Positions 37,101 through 49,096 of a DNA stretch of 64,000 nt are shown here, one piece after another. A program made the translations under genes and the position numbers. Below the pieces are notes generated by a model. It was given only the letters and a program-made list of their open reading frames with translations. It was not told the DNA's origin and searched no databases. Every line of letters begins with the position of its first letter. Within the stretch, counting starts at the first letter, position 1. The stretch is from Eutypa lata (Eukaryota > Ascomycota > Sordariomycetes > Xylariales > Diatrypaceae), in NCBI GenBank assembly GCA_022661535.1, contig JAKULF010000001.1:1984001-2048000 (forward strand). The letters are read 5' to 3'.

Positions 37101-37563
37101 GAAACTGTCAGTGACTCAAATAGATAATGTCGAACTAATTAAACAATACCCACGTGAGATTGTCATCCAAGGCCAGCCCTACAAGAGTATTTAGTCGCTG
37201 AATTCGGTCCAACATATCCTTGAAGTCCGCCTTGAAGATAGGCCACAGGAGCTTTCTTCTGAACTTCTTCAGCCCAGTGGAATCCAATTGAAGCTCCGTG
37301 ACTAGTTCTACAAGTCCCGCCTCGACCTGCATGAGTATATCGCCTACAGACTGGCTTACTACCGACTGCCATTCCAGTGATGTTTTGGGATTATCCAGTC
37401 GCTGTTTAAGACGGAATAACAAGGAGAGGTTACTTGAAGCTTCCGAAGCAAATTGATTCGCATCTTTTTGAGCGTCTTGGATTGTGTTGACATAGTAGAG
37501 TATCTTGGTTGTCGCGTCGATCAAACCCACAATCGAGGTAGCGAGACCAATAGCTTCAGCCAT
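34137..37563 (-). CDS. NACHT-ankyrin STAND receptor (fungal NLR-like)
   Basis: Three exons: 37563-37154, 37094-36192 and 36138-34137; 1104 aa. Introns are 59 and 53 bp with donors GTGGGT and GTATGT. The second junction rebuilds the family segment QGMFLLAQLHLSTL. Residues 1-136 start MAEAIGLATSIVGLIDATTK and form the helical N-terminal domain of fungal STAND proteins. The NACHT follows with Walker A GIPGAGKTT (about 239-247), Walker B RIFILLDALDEF (about 337-348) and a sensor-like NILITSR. A winged-helix-like part contains VITWLCYSLRPLTLVDLQYAV and VRFVHYTTQEYF. Ankyrin-type repeats run from about residue 660, e.g. GNVLHWAALGGHESTLELLL and RSALHLAVAVCAHKVVSLLLD. Such proteins are nucleotide-switched receptors linked to heterokaryon incompatibility and non-self recognition. 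The open frame looks intact, although its 3' end touches a transposon-like element and an AT desert. Confidence 0.9.
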
Positions 37564-40500
37564 GATTGTAACTGAAGAATATTCAATGCGATAATTTGAA
37601 TAGTAAAATGTATTTGGGAATCGACGGCTAAGTCTTCCACTTCGTGTTATAGTCACTAAGACACAGGGTGGTAAAAAGGGGTAAGTCGGGTAGAAAACAG
37701 AAGATGAGCTGGGAGAGGTGTAGTGATCTATGCGATGAAATAAAATGAATTATGTTTCTTGGGAGGAGTTTCTGCCTGATTGTCGGATCTATACCTAAAC
37801 TCGGGCCGAGTTGGTTGCCTCATTGATGCCAATGTAACGTCGTGACTACCAACATTGGGTGGGTGGAAACCCCTCAGCCCTCCCAGCCCCCTCCATCGTG
37901 CATATAGCTGATTATTATCCAATCAATGGTATTTTGATTAATTGAAAAGCTTGCCAAGATAAAGTCACGTCCTAGTGACCCTCCTCTTTTTGGTATTTAC
38001 GAAATCTCTCGACGCAGGGTTGAGTATGAAAATAGACTCTGTGAAAGCTGAATCAGGAGATGGATATAAGACCTAAGGCACCCCTGGTTATGAAACCGCC
38101 ATATTCTGTTGTAAACAATGTCGATTCACCAAAGTGCGTTGGGCCACACTGCGCAAGACGGCGAATTGATGGGCTCACGTATTGTATTTGGGTAATGAAA
38201 ATGAACTGGGTCTTCATAGGACTGAACGCAAAGGGCCTTGGTGCAAGGAGATACTCTTATAATCTATCATCGTCTTTATGGATAGGCTTAGTTGCCTTAG
38301 AGGCCTCCGTCATATTTCGAATGAATAAAACACTGACTATTGTTCTATTGTATTATCTTAGTGGAAGACGGATGAACTTGTACTCAAATCGCTGGTGTTT
38401 TAGAAAAGCCCATCATAACAAACACCGGACATATTCGCCGGTACCGTGACAAATGCAGAATTGTGTATATGGGTCACATTTGGCAACTCCCTGATACGAT
38501 CGCTTCTTTCATCATGGATGAATCATCCAACATGATACACAAAGTGTCTACCCAGAGATGATTCAGTCCTAGTTTACCAGTATCACGTTACCTATGGCTG
38601 ATCGTATGAAGTATAGCGCATCCAGTAGGAAGTGTTAATTGTCTGGCTAGATACGAGCCTTGCAGCTAGCTACATTAAATCTACGTGTATAAATATTCAC
38701 AAGAGAGATGACCGGATATAGGTTATCCCTCTCCGTGGGATTATCTAACCCCTATATATACTATATATTTTACAATGGGGGCTCACTTACTGTGTCATCT
38801 AGTGACGGCAATGGCGTCGTGGAGCGTCTTGGACAAACCTTCAAATGAAAATTTCCGGGTATAGCTGGAAATGGATTACTTGGCGGTAATTATAAATCGC
38901 CTGCCGTTCACCCCAGCAATAATCCAACACTACGTAGCGCCCGTATATATTTCCTTCGTTTTCATGTTTGCATTACCTAAGGCAGATCCGAAACCAAGGC
39001 TATTACTAATGTAATAAGGAGTTATATGCGGTTAGGACCTGGGCACAACACACATTTATGTGATAACTTAAGAGCCTAAACGCTCGATTAGAGTCTATTT
39101 GTCCCCAGATATCGAGATGGCACAACTTTGGCAGCAGGACTCTCTCTGGATATGAATTGAGAGCGTTGTATAAAACTAAGGTCTCAGCTGTATACCTTGC
39201 CTAGCCTCAATGCGGTTGAGATGAGGAATATCGTCATCAGCCTTGTTGTCAAATTTACGGATTTTGCCAATACGAGCCACCACTTATGTCGCACGTCTTC
39301 AGCCGATTTGGAAGATTGTGCTGGAGATACTCTGTGCCTACGTTGATCACGATTTAATGACACATTGAACATGAGTGATATTCTCTCTTTGTAGTCAAAT
39401 TCTCTCTTAAAATTCTCAAAGTCCTGGTTGAATTGAACATTGACTGTTATTATTGATTGAAGAGACATGTTATGCATCAGGGCGGACTACATAGTTTTTA
39501 AGCCAGACAAACGTCTAACCGATGGGTCCAGAACTAACCCCATTACGCCTAGACGTAGATCCGATTTGCTTAAGATGTGTAACTAGGTGGGTGTTGGATT
39601 GGGGAATCGAATAACGGGGAAATATTCTCCATATATTTAAAGGGATTCTGTTGCAATGTTGTATCACTTTGGAAACTCACGCAAGGCTTTCGTTAGCTCG
39701 TTTATTGAAGGATGCACGGTATGCTGAGTTCAATATTCCCACGGGGAGCTATGGAAGTAGAATTTCTAAAACTCTGATACGACCTAGAATAGTAATAAGA
39801 TACTACATGACAGCAATATAATGAAATCTTTTGCCTGTTTTTAGTTATAAGCAACTGGCACGCTTACTTCAACCTACTTCTGAATTACTTCGCCTTTGGA
39901 TTTGGACCCTCATAAGGTTTAATACTAACACGACCGCACTCACTACTCTACACGGACGGCTTTTATGCCTAGAACAAGGTGAACTCTGCAGTCATCAGTG
40001 AGGCATTCCATTTCGTGATGTCCCTCGACATATTGATTTTGAAAATATGTATTCAGAGTATAGACCAAAGGTATGGTAAGAGGAATGCCAGCATGTATTC
40101 TCGATAGTTATTTTCCTAGTATACCTACACAGAGGGAAGTTACGGGAAGACGAGCGAAGGAGCGAACTTCATTCGCCGAGTTTATTTTTTGGTATTGTCA
40201 TGGCTAACGGCACCCGTCGACACATATCAGCTTCACACCATTATGCGTTCAAGTCTCAGGAATATGAATTTATTGGATATCTAATCAACGGGGCAACATG
40301 AGGTTTTATGAGTGAATCGTGGGCCAAGTGTGTCAGACATGACAAGGACAATAGGGGCCTTGCAGCTACCATTGCCGATTCCGTTATCAATCCATCAAAA
40401 AACATCTTAGCTCCACGTATAGCGGCCGGCTGGTGTTGTGTCGCCGAAGCTGAGCCGAGTTAGACAACGGCAATGTAATGATTCGTGGTACTCGCTCTCG

Positions 40501-42166
40501 TGAACAAAGAAATCAACCACATAAGGCAGGTTCATGAAGGTTGCAAGTTTCACTCGGTCCTATTGTCTCAATGAAACCCACGCCTATACAATAAAGGTGG
40601 CGACAATCGTTTCTAGGCTCACAGAACCACTCAAGAAGATCTGGTGAAGACCGTGGCAACTGTCCGTTCTGAGCATGGCTTAGTGGATAAGTCGGTTCTC
40701 AGGCTTCCAGTGTGATATACATTTCATCTAGGAAGCAATGTCGAAACAACCGTGAATCAACCTACACCTGTTGTTTGCTGTTGGAAGGGTTCTGGACTGT
40801 AGGGGCACATAAGCAAATGTCTGGCACATTCTTGATTACTCGTATAATGTCACGAGTGATATTTTACTTCAAGATATATTTTACTTCAAGATCAATGTAC
40901 GAGCATCATGCACTCAAAGCACGATAATGTAGATGAGTTGTCGATGGAGAAAAGTCACCATGGACATCGCACCAGGCAGTCACATGTTATTCACCTTTCA
41001 GGATTTTCTCGTGGCGAATTTCCTAGTCGCCCACGATGGCCTTGGAGATCGACTAGCTTCTATATCGGCCTTGTATCACGCAGTATTTAATGCTTGTTAA
41101 TTGAATAATACAAGACTAGCAGGAAGACCAAGTGGGTAATCGTGTTGCTTGTCTACTAACGTAGGGATCGACAAGATGATTTGAACGTAGATCCGATGGC
41201 TTAAATCTGTAGTTCATTAGCTACAGTTAGATAGAGATGAACCGGCTAAGGTACAGGGGCTTTCTAGAATTATGTAGATGTCTGCACTACAGACCAAGCA
41301 ATTGGCAATGTCTCACTTATCGAGATTGGTGCGGAATTTAGGAGATAAGCTTGCCGGCTTGGAGTCGCCACTAAGCCTAGTATCATGGCAGCCGAAGTCA
41401 CAAGTGCGCTGCCAATGGACTTGTTCATAAACGCATGTGCGGCGGTTCTTCGGTGACGCCCACGGGCAGCAGGTGTAACTCCAAGGCCTCGGCTGCTGGC
41501 CAAGCACAGCTTGTCGAATCCAACTCCGCCCCAACTCCGACCATTGCTACGCTGAAGATGCATGTCGTGCATAGTGAGCGGCAAAGCCTAACCCCTTCCA
41601 CGGGGCTCCGCCTTAAAAGGGCTATATGTGCCATGGGGGAGGGTTCCCCACACGGAGCTATCCAGGGGTGTGCCATGGGGTATATGCCGTTTATAGACAT
41701 GGCGTCTTCCCCGCGACTAGCCATATCTACCGATAAACGACCGGCGCTAATGTTGTTCTCGAAACATGCACTGGGGTTAGGTAGTTATAGCGTTGGCTTT
41801 TTTCCCCTTCTTTTCTCTAAGGAATCCTCCGTAGTGATATGCGAGGATCGAATCGAGCATCATTACGTCGTGCGGGAATGGGTCACCTGCGAGAAATCAT
41901 GTCGGGTTTAGTTGAATTCGGTTGCATTTCTGGACGGGCTGTTCTCGGGCCTCCAATTGCCGCCCGCCCGCAATACGCCCGACATCATGTTGTTGCCAGG
42001 AGCATGTGCGGAACCCTGAGGTTATCCCGGTAGAGCCTCCTCGACAACGTCTATATATTCTCCAGTTCTCGGCACTGAGTTCGAAACAAATTTTTACTCA
42101 CCACCACAGCTTCGACCTCATCGTCTATCGTTCAATCTCCAGCTTCGCTCACTTCCAACCACCAAA
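37564..42166. other. 4.6-kb region without a supportable gene
   Basis: The longest frames (38060-38449, 129 codons; 39184-39477; 41435-41911, 158 codons) show no domain, no signal peptide and no splice partner. The 41.3-41.9 kb stretch is richer in G and C and open in several frames on both strands, which is usually chance. It could hide a decayed gene, but I cannot show it. Confidence 0.4.
42052..42059 (+). promoter_or_regulatory. TATA-like box of LPMO gene
   Basis: TATATATT lies 115 bp before the ATG at 42167, with CT-rich sequence between. Prediction only. Confidence 0.35.
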
Positions 42167-43033
42167 ATGACTTTGATCACTTCTTTCGGTGTTCTGGCAC
42201 TTGCCGGCATCGTCAATGGCCACGGGTACTTGACCATCCCCAAGAGTCGTGTCGCCCTCGGCTTCGAGGTAATCCTCTCCCTTGCACTCTTTATATCTAC
42301 CTCATTCACTGACATCGACAAATAGGCCGGCACTGATACCTGCCCCGAGTGCACGATCCAGGAGCCTGTCTCCCCCTGGCCCGATCTGGACGCCGCGGAA
42401 GTAGGCCGCAACGGCCCATGTGGCTACAACGCGCGCGTGAGCGTCGACTACAACCAGCCCGGCGCATCGTGGGGCACGGACACGGTTGCGACCTACGCGG
42501 CCGGGGACGTCATTGAGGTGCAGTGGTGCATCGACAACAACGGTGACCACGGTGGCATGTTCGCGTACCGTATCTGCCAGGACCAGGAGCTCGTCGACAA
42601 GTTCCTCGACCCCGACTACCTGCCCACCGACGCGGAGAAGCAGGCCGCCGAGGACTGCTTCGAGGAGGGCTTGCTCGACTGCAACGATGTCGACGGTCAG
42701 ACCTGCGACTACAGCCCTGACTGCAATGAAGGCGAGGCCTGCTACCGCAACGATTGGTTCACTTGCCAGGCTTTCGATGGTGGCAGCTGCAAGGGCAAGT
42801 CTTTTCTGCGTGGATTGAAATGAAATATTCGAGACGTGTACTAACTCGCTATAGGTGTCGATGGTGCTGCGCTTGGATCATGTGAAACCACGATTGCCGG
42901 CGGTTACACTGTGACCAAGCAGATCAAGATCCCCGACTACGCATCCAACCACACGCTGCTCTCGTTCCGTTGGAACAGCTTCCAGACTGCGCAGATCTAC
43001 GTGAACTGCGCTGACATTGCGATTACGGCTTAA
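42167..43033 (+). CDS. secreted LPMO_10/chitin-binding type-4 monooxygenase
   Basis: Three exons: 42167-42268, 42326-42794 and 42855-43033; 249 aa. The first intron is GT-AG. The second begins GCAAGT and ends with a TACTAAC branch site and TATAG. Only this GC-AG junction keeps phase (CKG joined to VDGAALGSC). A signal peptide of 18 residues ends just before His19, as required for the copper-binding histidine brace ([10 protein letters not shown]). A second histidine sits in NNGDHGGMF, and the C-terminal [20 protein letters not shown] resembles the end of PF03067 domains. The many cysteines suggest a disulphide-rich extracellular enzyme. PF03067 enzymes oxidatively cleave chitin or cellulose. 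Assignment to a particular AA family (AA10/AA15-like or uncharacterised) is uncertain, and activity is inferred. Confidence 0.75.
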
Positions 43034-44236
43034 AGGAGTAGAGCATATTCCACTGCTGAGTCTTCCAACCTCTGACTATCTTCAGGGATGAACGAGCCAA
43101 CACGAATGAGGACATGCCGTTGCTATCGATTCAGACAACGTTGGCTTGTGACGTCTGGGCGGAGACCCGGGAACAAGAAGATGACAATTGAAAATGGTGA
43201 CTGTAATATATATTGGGACATTCCTTTGCGGCTACTTTTCACATTCATACTTGATATATATATAGGTACCTATTCTGTAGTAAATAAAGTGGATATGTCA
43301 ATATAGCTCCTGTCTTAATCATGCCACTGCTTGGACCCATCTTCTGCTGTGAGAAGATACAAATACCGATGATGTGCGGCAAAGTTCCCGGTTCATTCGC
43401 GCCTCTCAAAGGTGTTGAGTAACACTACAATGACCCTGGTAACCCGTAGATTCTATTGCCATAATTTGGACAGTGCAAGACTTGGAAGGCTCCGGTGGAT
43501 AGCGGTAAGGGGAGAGGTAGGGCCAGCTTGACACATTTCATGGACGATACGGGGACGCTGTACTGTCTTCAGTTAGCAATGATTAGAAAGCCATATGTTG
43601 TACTTGATTGTATAATCTGATGAAGAACTTTTCTTACGAATTGGTGACGATGAAGACCTTACAACCGAGAGCAATGTCATGCGTCGATTACCGAGGTATA
43701 AGTATTTATAGCATTTTGCCGATGAGCCTGAATGCAAGAATGCTACACTGAGCTGAAAGCCGCGCATGTCTACCAGTTTTATTGGCGATAACTATAAAAC
43801 CCGAGGATTTTATTGGCCAACACAGATTGAATTAGCATGCTTAATATCAGAAGACTTGTGCATTTTTATAGGTTTCACAAGAACACGCTTCTTACAGCAG
43901 TTTCTAACACACATTCATTCTAATAGCTTCGATGCTCCATGTTAGCTTCTACCGTCAATATATGACGTGGGGGAATTGAAATTTTCTGTTGGACCTTCGG
44001 AGCTCTCTGATGTAACTCCTAGACCGTTATCGCCGGCAAGGTAGTATGAGTGTTTAATTGGTGGCGATTTGTTGCATTATGCCACCAGGCTATTCTCGGG
44101 AGCTAAGCTGATGTGACGTCGCTACATAACCGTCAAACTACCTACATCAATCAACTAGCAACGCAAAGAACTCATTGCTATTTTTATTTCAAGAAAATAC
44201 AGACATATATTTAGACATCAAAGGGGCGACTCGGAA
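43034..44236. other. intergenic, no gene seen
   Basis: No gene. There is a short TA run near 43254-43264. Frames at 43088-43306 and 43573-43767 have no support. Confidence 0.45.
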
Positions 44237-45659
44237 ATGGCGGTATATATAGACAAGCCCGAGGGACACACTGGGTCGAAGAAACACTTCGTAATAGTGA
44301 GTTATGCCGATACATAATCTTGGTATCATCATTTGTGGTATATTTACTATATAGCTAGGTTGGCGGATCCTTGGGAGGTCTAGCAGCAGGTCTTGCATTG
44401 AAAGCGTTGGGCCACGACACCACAACCCTTGAGCGCAATGCGACTCCCTTGCTACACGACCAAGGCGCGGGTATCGTGGCCGGAGGCGACACACTCGAGT
44501 TCTTCAAGCGGTATAATCGCTGCGACAGGCCATTCGCAGTCACTTCAAAGCGCAGACAGTATTTGAATAAGAACGGGGACATCGTGCATAAAGAGGATAT
44601 GATCCAGAACATGACGTCATGGGACTTGACCTATTACCTCATGCGTGCAAACTACGACGGTGTCGAGAGCCCATACTGCAACGTTCCGGATCCCGTGCCG
44701 GGCTACGGAAAGGCGGAACATTTGCACGACCACTGCGTCACCGAATTTAAAGACGAGGGCGATGGCATCCGCGTGTTCTGGACGACCAGCGGCGGCGAAG
44801 AAGGGAGCATTCTCGCCGACGTCCTGATCGGCGCCGACGGGCCCAGCTCCACGATCCGCAAGATCCTATGCCCGGGCGTAGAGCGAAAGTTCGCAGGCTA
44901 CTGCGCTCTGCGGGGCACGCTCCCGGAGCACGAGGCGAGCGCGGAGGCCAGGGAGGCGTTCAGCGAGCGGTTCACGTTCTTCCACGGGCCCGGCGTGCAG
45001 ATCCTGACGTACCTGATCCCGGGGAAGGACGGAACGGTCGAGCCGGGCCAGCGCCTCATCAACTTCGTCTACTACGCGAACTTCCCCGAGGGCTCGCCCG
45101 CGCTCGACGAGATCATGACCGACCGGGACGGCAACCGGCGCCGCATCACGATGCCGCCCGGCATGACGGACCCGAAGGCGTGGGAGAAGCAGAGGGCGAT
45201 CGCGCGGGAGCGCCTGCCGCCCCAGTTCGCTGAGGTCGTATGTGGTACGAAGAAGCCGTTCGTGCAGTGCGTGACCGATGTCGTAAGCCCGGATCATGAG
45301 TTTCTGGGCGGTAAGGTGGTGCTGATCGGGGATAGCCTTGCTGGGTTCCGACCGCAGTACGTCTGTGCATTCTGTTGTTATGCGTGTTTGTTACTGACCT
45401 TGCTAGTACGGTTGCCTCTACCTCCCAGGCGGCGTTCGATGCGATGATATATGCGGATTATATCTCCGGAAATGTAACTAGGGAGGACTGGAAGAGACAG
45501 ACGTTGGGGTACGCGCGGTATATCCAGAAAAGAGGCGTGGACATGGGGGAACGAAGTCAGCATCAGAATCTACCACTGAAAGAGCTCATTCATGATCGGG
45601 ATGTTGCATCGACTCCTAGGGAACAAGAGGTCTATCCTGAATGGGCTACTGCTATATGA
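44237..45659 (+). CDS. FAD-dependent monooxygenase, dihydroxypyridine-hydroxylase-like
   Basis: Three exons: 44237-44296, 44359-45356 and 45407-45659; 436 aa. Introns are 62 and 50 bp with donors GTGAGT and GTACGT. The first exon is required: it starts with ATG 44237 and completes the FAD site KHFVIVGGSLGGLAAGLAL. The second junction creates GDSLAGFRPHTVASTSQAAFDA, the GD motif that contacts both FAD and substrate side. The middle motif DVLIGADGPSSTIRK (DG) is present. These three motifs in order define class A flavoprotein hydroxylases, and the overall pattern is closest to 2,6-dihydroxypyridine 3-monooxygenase-type enzymes. It would hydroxylate an aromatic or heteroaromatic substrate with NAD(P)H and oxygen in the cytosol. 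Neighbours do not identify the substrate. No lesion is seen. Confidence 0.85.
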
Positions 45660-47049
45660 ACCTAGAATTCACTTCTCTCGTGGATTCAAGGGTTTCAGGT
45701 GTTGGTTTATCATCGAGAAAGTTTTATAAGTCTCTCTGGTATAATATGAACAGTCTGGGAATTGGGGTCTAGTTCTGACAGAAAAGGATTTGCTACCCCT
45801 TAGAAGAATCGTTTTGAGTTTAGTGCCAGTTTTGTCGGAGAGAATCGTTAAAGAACAGTTTGAAGAATTTCAACTTGTCACGGGGTTTTTCAAGACAAAA
45901 ATATAACATCAGCTGCTTTGTATCCGGCTTTTTGCTGAGGTAATACTTGTGATAAAGGGCTATCATAAAAGAACGAGAATTACTTAGGATTATATATCAC
46001 ATGTAAACCTTTCGGAGTCACGACACATTGTTAAGAAGGTTCATTTGTGAGGCTTTGTTTATGATCCTGGCACTTCAATTTTAACTGAAGATCAAATCTG
46101 CTGTATCAGTGGGCAAAATAATATGAGATAGCTCGGCTGACCATACTTAGGAATATATAAGCCATAATAAGCGTTTATTAATAACGTTTGGACGCCGTAC
46201 TTTTACCCAATCCAAGATATACACATAAGCAGGACTCTCCTACTTGTATAATGGCTATTACCTCATTCAATGAGGCTGATATGATACATTTTGGTATTTT
46301 AAACGATACGATATGAGCCGAGCTTGAACGCAATAGGTACATAGTGAGATGAGATTACCAAGAAAGGACGGTTTAAGAAGCAGCTCACGTATAAATGCGT
46401 CAATCCTGAGACCTAGAACACGGTCTCCGGTATAGGATCTTAGTCATGTGCAACGCGAATCCAGCCATAAGCACTCGTGCAATGATACTCTAATACCATG
46501 TCAACCAATCGGGTCGGATAACGTACTTTAGCATCATGTTGTAGGACTTTGAGCTAAGCTGTTACTATACTAGAGGTCTGGGAATTTGCGCCAACATAAA
46601 CGCCAGAGTCAAAATCAGGCAGAGGACGGCGGCGTATCTACCAAAATCTTGGAAGCTAAGACGACGCCACTCAGCATATTTAATATCAATGAGACTGACT
46701 GGTATTCGAAACTTCAAGCACTAGGTAGTTAACGACGTAAATGGGTGGTTTTCATCTCAGATGACCCTTTCCATCATTTATTATACGAACCCTCTCCAAA
46801 TATTTAGCTCTACATAACTAACAAGTAAATAGTGATGTGAGCTAGAAGCTTACCTCAACGAAGGATCGAGTTACACGCTCAAGTTACACAAGCTGAAGTG
46901 CTTGTGTCTCCTTGAGTATATAAGACCGGACTGCCCTCAGATTCAACGCAAGCCACAACAACATCTCATTACCATTCTCCCCTCGACTTCTTAATCACGA
47001 TATAATTATATTCCAACAACACACACACTACGAATATCCTTAAACCAAA
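45660..47049. other. intergenic, promoter of secreted protein gene
   Basis: No gene is seen in about 1.4 kb. The last 150 bp form a clear core promoter with a TATA box and CT/CA-rich leader. Confidence 0.45.
46917..46924 (+). promoter_or_regulatory. TATA box of six-Cys secreted protein gene
   Basis: TATATAAG lies 133 bp before the ATG at 47050, followed by a CA- and CT-rich leader common in strongly expressed fungal genes. Prediction only. Confidence 0.5.
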
Positions 47050-47506
47050 ATGCGTTACGCAGCACTTATCAGCTCCTTCTCTGCATTGGTCCTAGGCGCC
47101 AGTGCCGCAGCCCTCGGGCCGCGCCAGGACGGGGAAGAGATCCTGGTCGCCAGGTTCACGGCCAACGCGGCAAGCTGTGATGGAATCGGCATCAGTTTCC
47201 CCGTCTCGGTATACAACGTACAGGCGAACGAATGCAATGCCATGCCCGTCGGGAACTCGTATGGATCCATTTTCCTATGGGATGTCCATGAGAGCGACCC
47301 GAGCTGCACTTGTACGTATAAGATAAACTTAGCTTGAATATTCTCTATTTATGATAAAATGCATGAGTTGCTAACTTGGCTTTGAAGTCGTCGCTTTCAC
47401 CGATGGGGGCTGTACTGAGGGAACTGGAGTTGAGCTTGTTCCGCATGCTTGTGTGAATGCGCCTGGTGAGAGTAGGTGGAGAGCTTATAGGGTTGAATGT
47501 GCTTAG
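47050..47506 (+). CDS. small secreted six-cysteine protein
   Basis: Two exons, 47050-47311 and 47388-47506; 126 aa. The 76-bp intron has a GTACGT donor, GCTAAC branch site and AAG acceptor, and the phase fits. Residues 1-20 form a signal peptide (MRYAALISSFSALVLGASAA), followed by a possible processing site at LGPRQ. The mature part has six cysteines, enough for three disulphides: ASC, NEC, PSC, GGC, HAC and VEC at the last but one residue. There is no known domain. Size, secretion signal, even Cys number and a strong promoter fit a secreted effector-like or surface protein, which is an inference. The splice model is well supported because the second exon supplies three of the cysteines. Confidence 0.7.
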
Positions 47507-48265
47507 CTCTGGTTGATGCAGATGGCGTTCTGAATAGACTATTTAGTCAATTAACGAGGTGTTATATATATTTGCTATGTTTACCTTCGGTGTCGTGTCG
47601 ACTATTGGGTATTAAGATGAAATTCGTGCCTGTCCGACATACCTGGATCAAGTATCCCACGAGTATTTGACCTTCTATCCAAATGATGACGAACATGAAT
47701 AGTTTGACTTACATAATTAAAACTCAATATGCAATCCTAATGTATTTTAAGAGAGAAACACAGGAAGCAGCGTTAAAGTCTGCGTGGAAGATAATCGAAA
47801 GGTGGATCGTACCAAGGGGGTTCTAAGAAGGATTAAATGTAACCCAAAGTAGTCGAACCTACAAGATTAATAAACCGTTACACATTAAGGATGTTAAGTT
47901 GAATGCAAGTATAAAATAGAGGCCGTATAAATAAGCACATGGGCCACCACACCACAGTATATTCCATAACTCACTCCATTCGATACACCTTTAACTTGCT
48001 CATTCAAGTGCACTATTGGTAGCCTGAAATCGACTGACACAACATATAGAAGAAGTTCCCGTCGATATAATATGCACAGTTCTTTGATGGACTTATGAGG
48101 GAGGGTGTTAGAGAGTAGGGTTCCCAGGGCACAATAATCATTTACAGTACGGTACTGAATCGTTTGCAATATGGTTCAAAAATATTTTGTATACAGGAGC
48201 GTTCTCTGCCAGATATATACTTTGATCTACAAGCCATATTATTAAAATATGGCCCTGAAAGGAGA
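47507..48265. other. intergenic, no gene seen
   Basis: Region between the 3' ends of two convergent genes. A 91-codon frame (47894-48169, minus) has no support. Confidence 0.45.
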
Positions 48266-49096
48266 TCAAAGTTCGAATTCCAGCCTCAGGTTCCTTACCT
48301 CTTTATCAAATTCCACCTGATTAGTACACGGGCGTGAAGTCTCGAAGTCGATCAACTTGGTAGTGCCACCACCACAGACAACGAAATTCATTGGATGAGA
48401 ATCTCCATGTAGGAATCCCTCACGATGAAACTTTCTCAAGACTCGCTCACATCGAGGCAATTCTTGTTTCTCCGGGCATTCCCCATCTATGTATTCGAAG
48501 AGAGACCCGATGACACGTCCGTTCTCGGTAACGTGGCCTAGGAAGTTCGGGGCGATTCCTTTGCCCTGAATTGCTTGGTAAACCTTGGTCTCGTTCTCAA
48601 CCCGTGTTAATGCATCCGAGACTGGAAATTCTGCGATTTTCATTAGTACCGGCATGGGAAATAGTTCCTCATGTGTGACTAACCACAATGTGTCGCTCCG
48701 TCGCCATAGCAGGTTCGTGTATAGTATTTGGCTTACCTTCTCCAGCTCCAGGTAATCAACCGAGATGGGGTGCCAAGCATCTAATGCATTGCTACTCGAC
48801 CTACCTATCAGCATGCGGTCATCTTCTCGTGGTTTGATAACCTGAGCTTCCCCCGTAACCTCGTTCCTAATAATGTCTACAACACGCCAGTCACCAGGGG
48901 GAAACACTGGAAGCTCAAAGTCTGTATATGGGTCTTCCAACCAAGTAGGCGGGAAGACATTTGGTTGGACTTTGGCATATCGAATACTTTCCAGCTCCTT
49001 GCCGTCTTTTTCTTCGACGTACAAAATCCGTATGAAGCACTCTTGGTCAAGAGAAGCCAGTGGGTCAGTAGCTAGGATTTCTACTTTAGGAGCCAT
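48266..49096 (-). CDS. kinase-fold (aminoglycoside/choline phosphotransferase-like) protein
   Basis: Single exon, 276 aa, ATG at 49096. The N-terminal half is polar without a clear glycine loop. The middle has LMKIAEFP, where the Lys may serve as the nucleotide-contacting residue, and VENETKVYQAIQGKGIAPNFLGHV, typical of the small-lobe end of kinase folds. The catalytic loop HGDSHPMNFVV (Asp followed by N five residues on) and the metal-binding LIDFETS are well formed. This arrangement is known from a fungal-specific family often misnamed alpha-galactosidase A precursor in databases. The substrate is unknown; a small molecule or protein is possible. It is probably cytosolic. The product ends soon after the metal-binding motif, as in relatives. 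Confidence 0.75.
   Translation of the reverse strand: MAPKVEILATDPLASLDQECFIRILYVEEKDGKELESIRYAKVQPNVFPPTWLEDPYTDFELPVFPPGDWRVVDIIRNEVTGEAQVIKPREDDRMLIGRSSSNALDAWHPISVDYLELEKVSQILYTNLLWRRSDTLWLVTHEELFPMPVLMKIAEFPVSDALTRVENETKVYQAIQGKGIAPNFLGHVTENGRVIGSLFEYIDGECPEKQELPRCERVLRKFHREGFLHGDSHPMNFVVCGGGTTKLIDFETSRPCTNQVEFDKEVRNLRLEFEL

Noticed and set aside
41270..41911. Overlapping open frames on both strands, up to 158 codons
   Set aside because: Open in several frames at once, no domain, no splice partner; typical of GC-richer random sequence.
29043..45659. Secondary-metabolite cluster around the MFS and FAD monooxygenase genes
   Set aside because: No polyketide, peptide or terpene synthase gene is present and the two genes are 13 kb apart with a receptor gene and non-coding DNA between.
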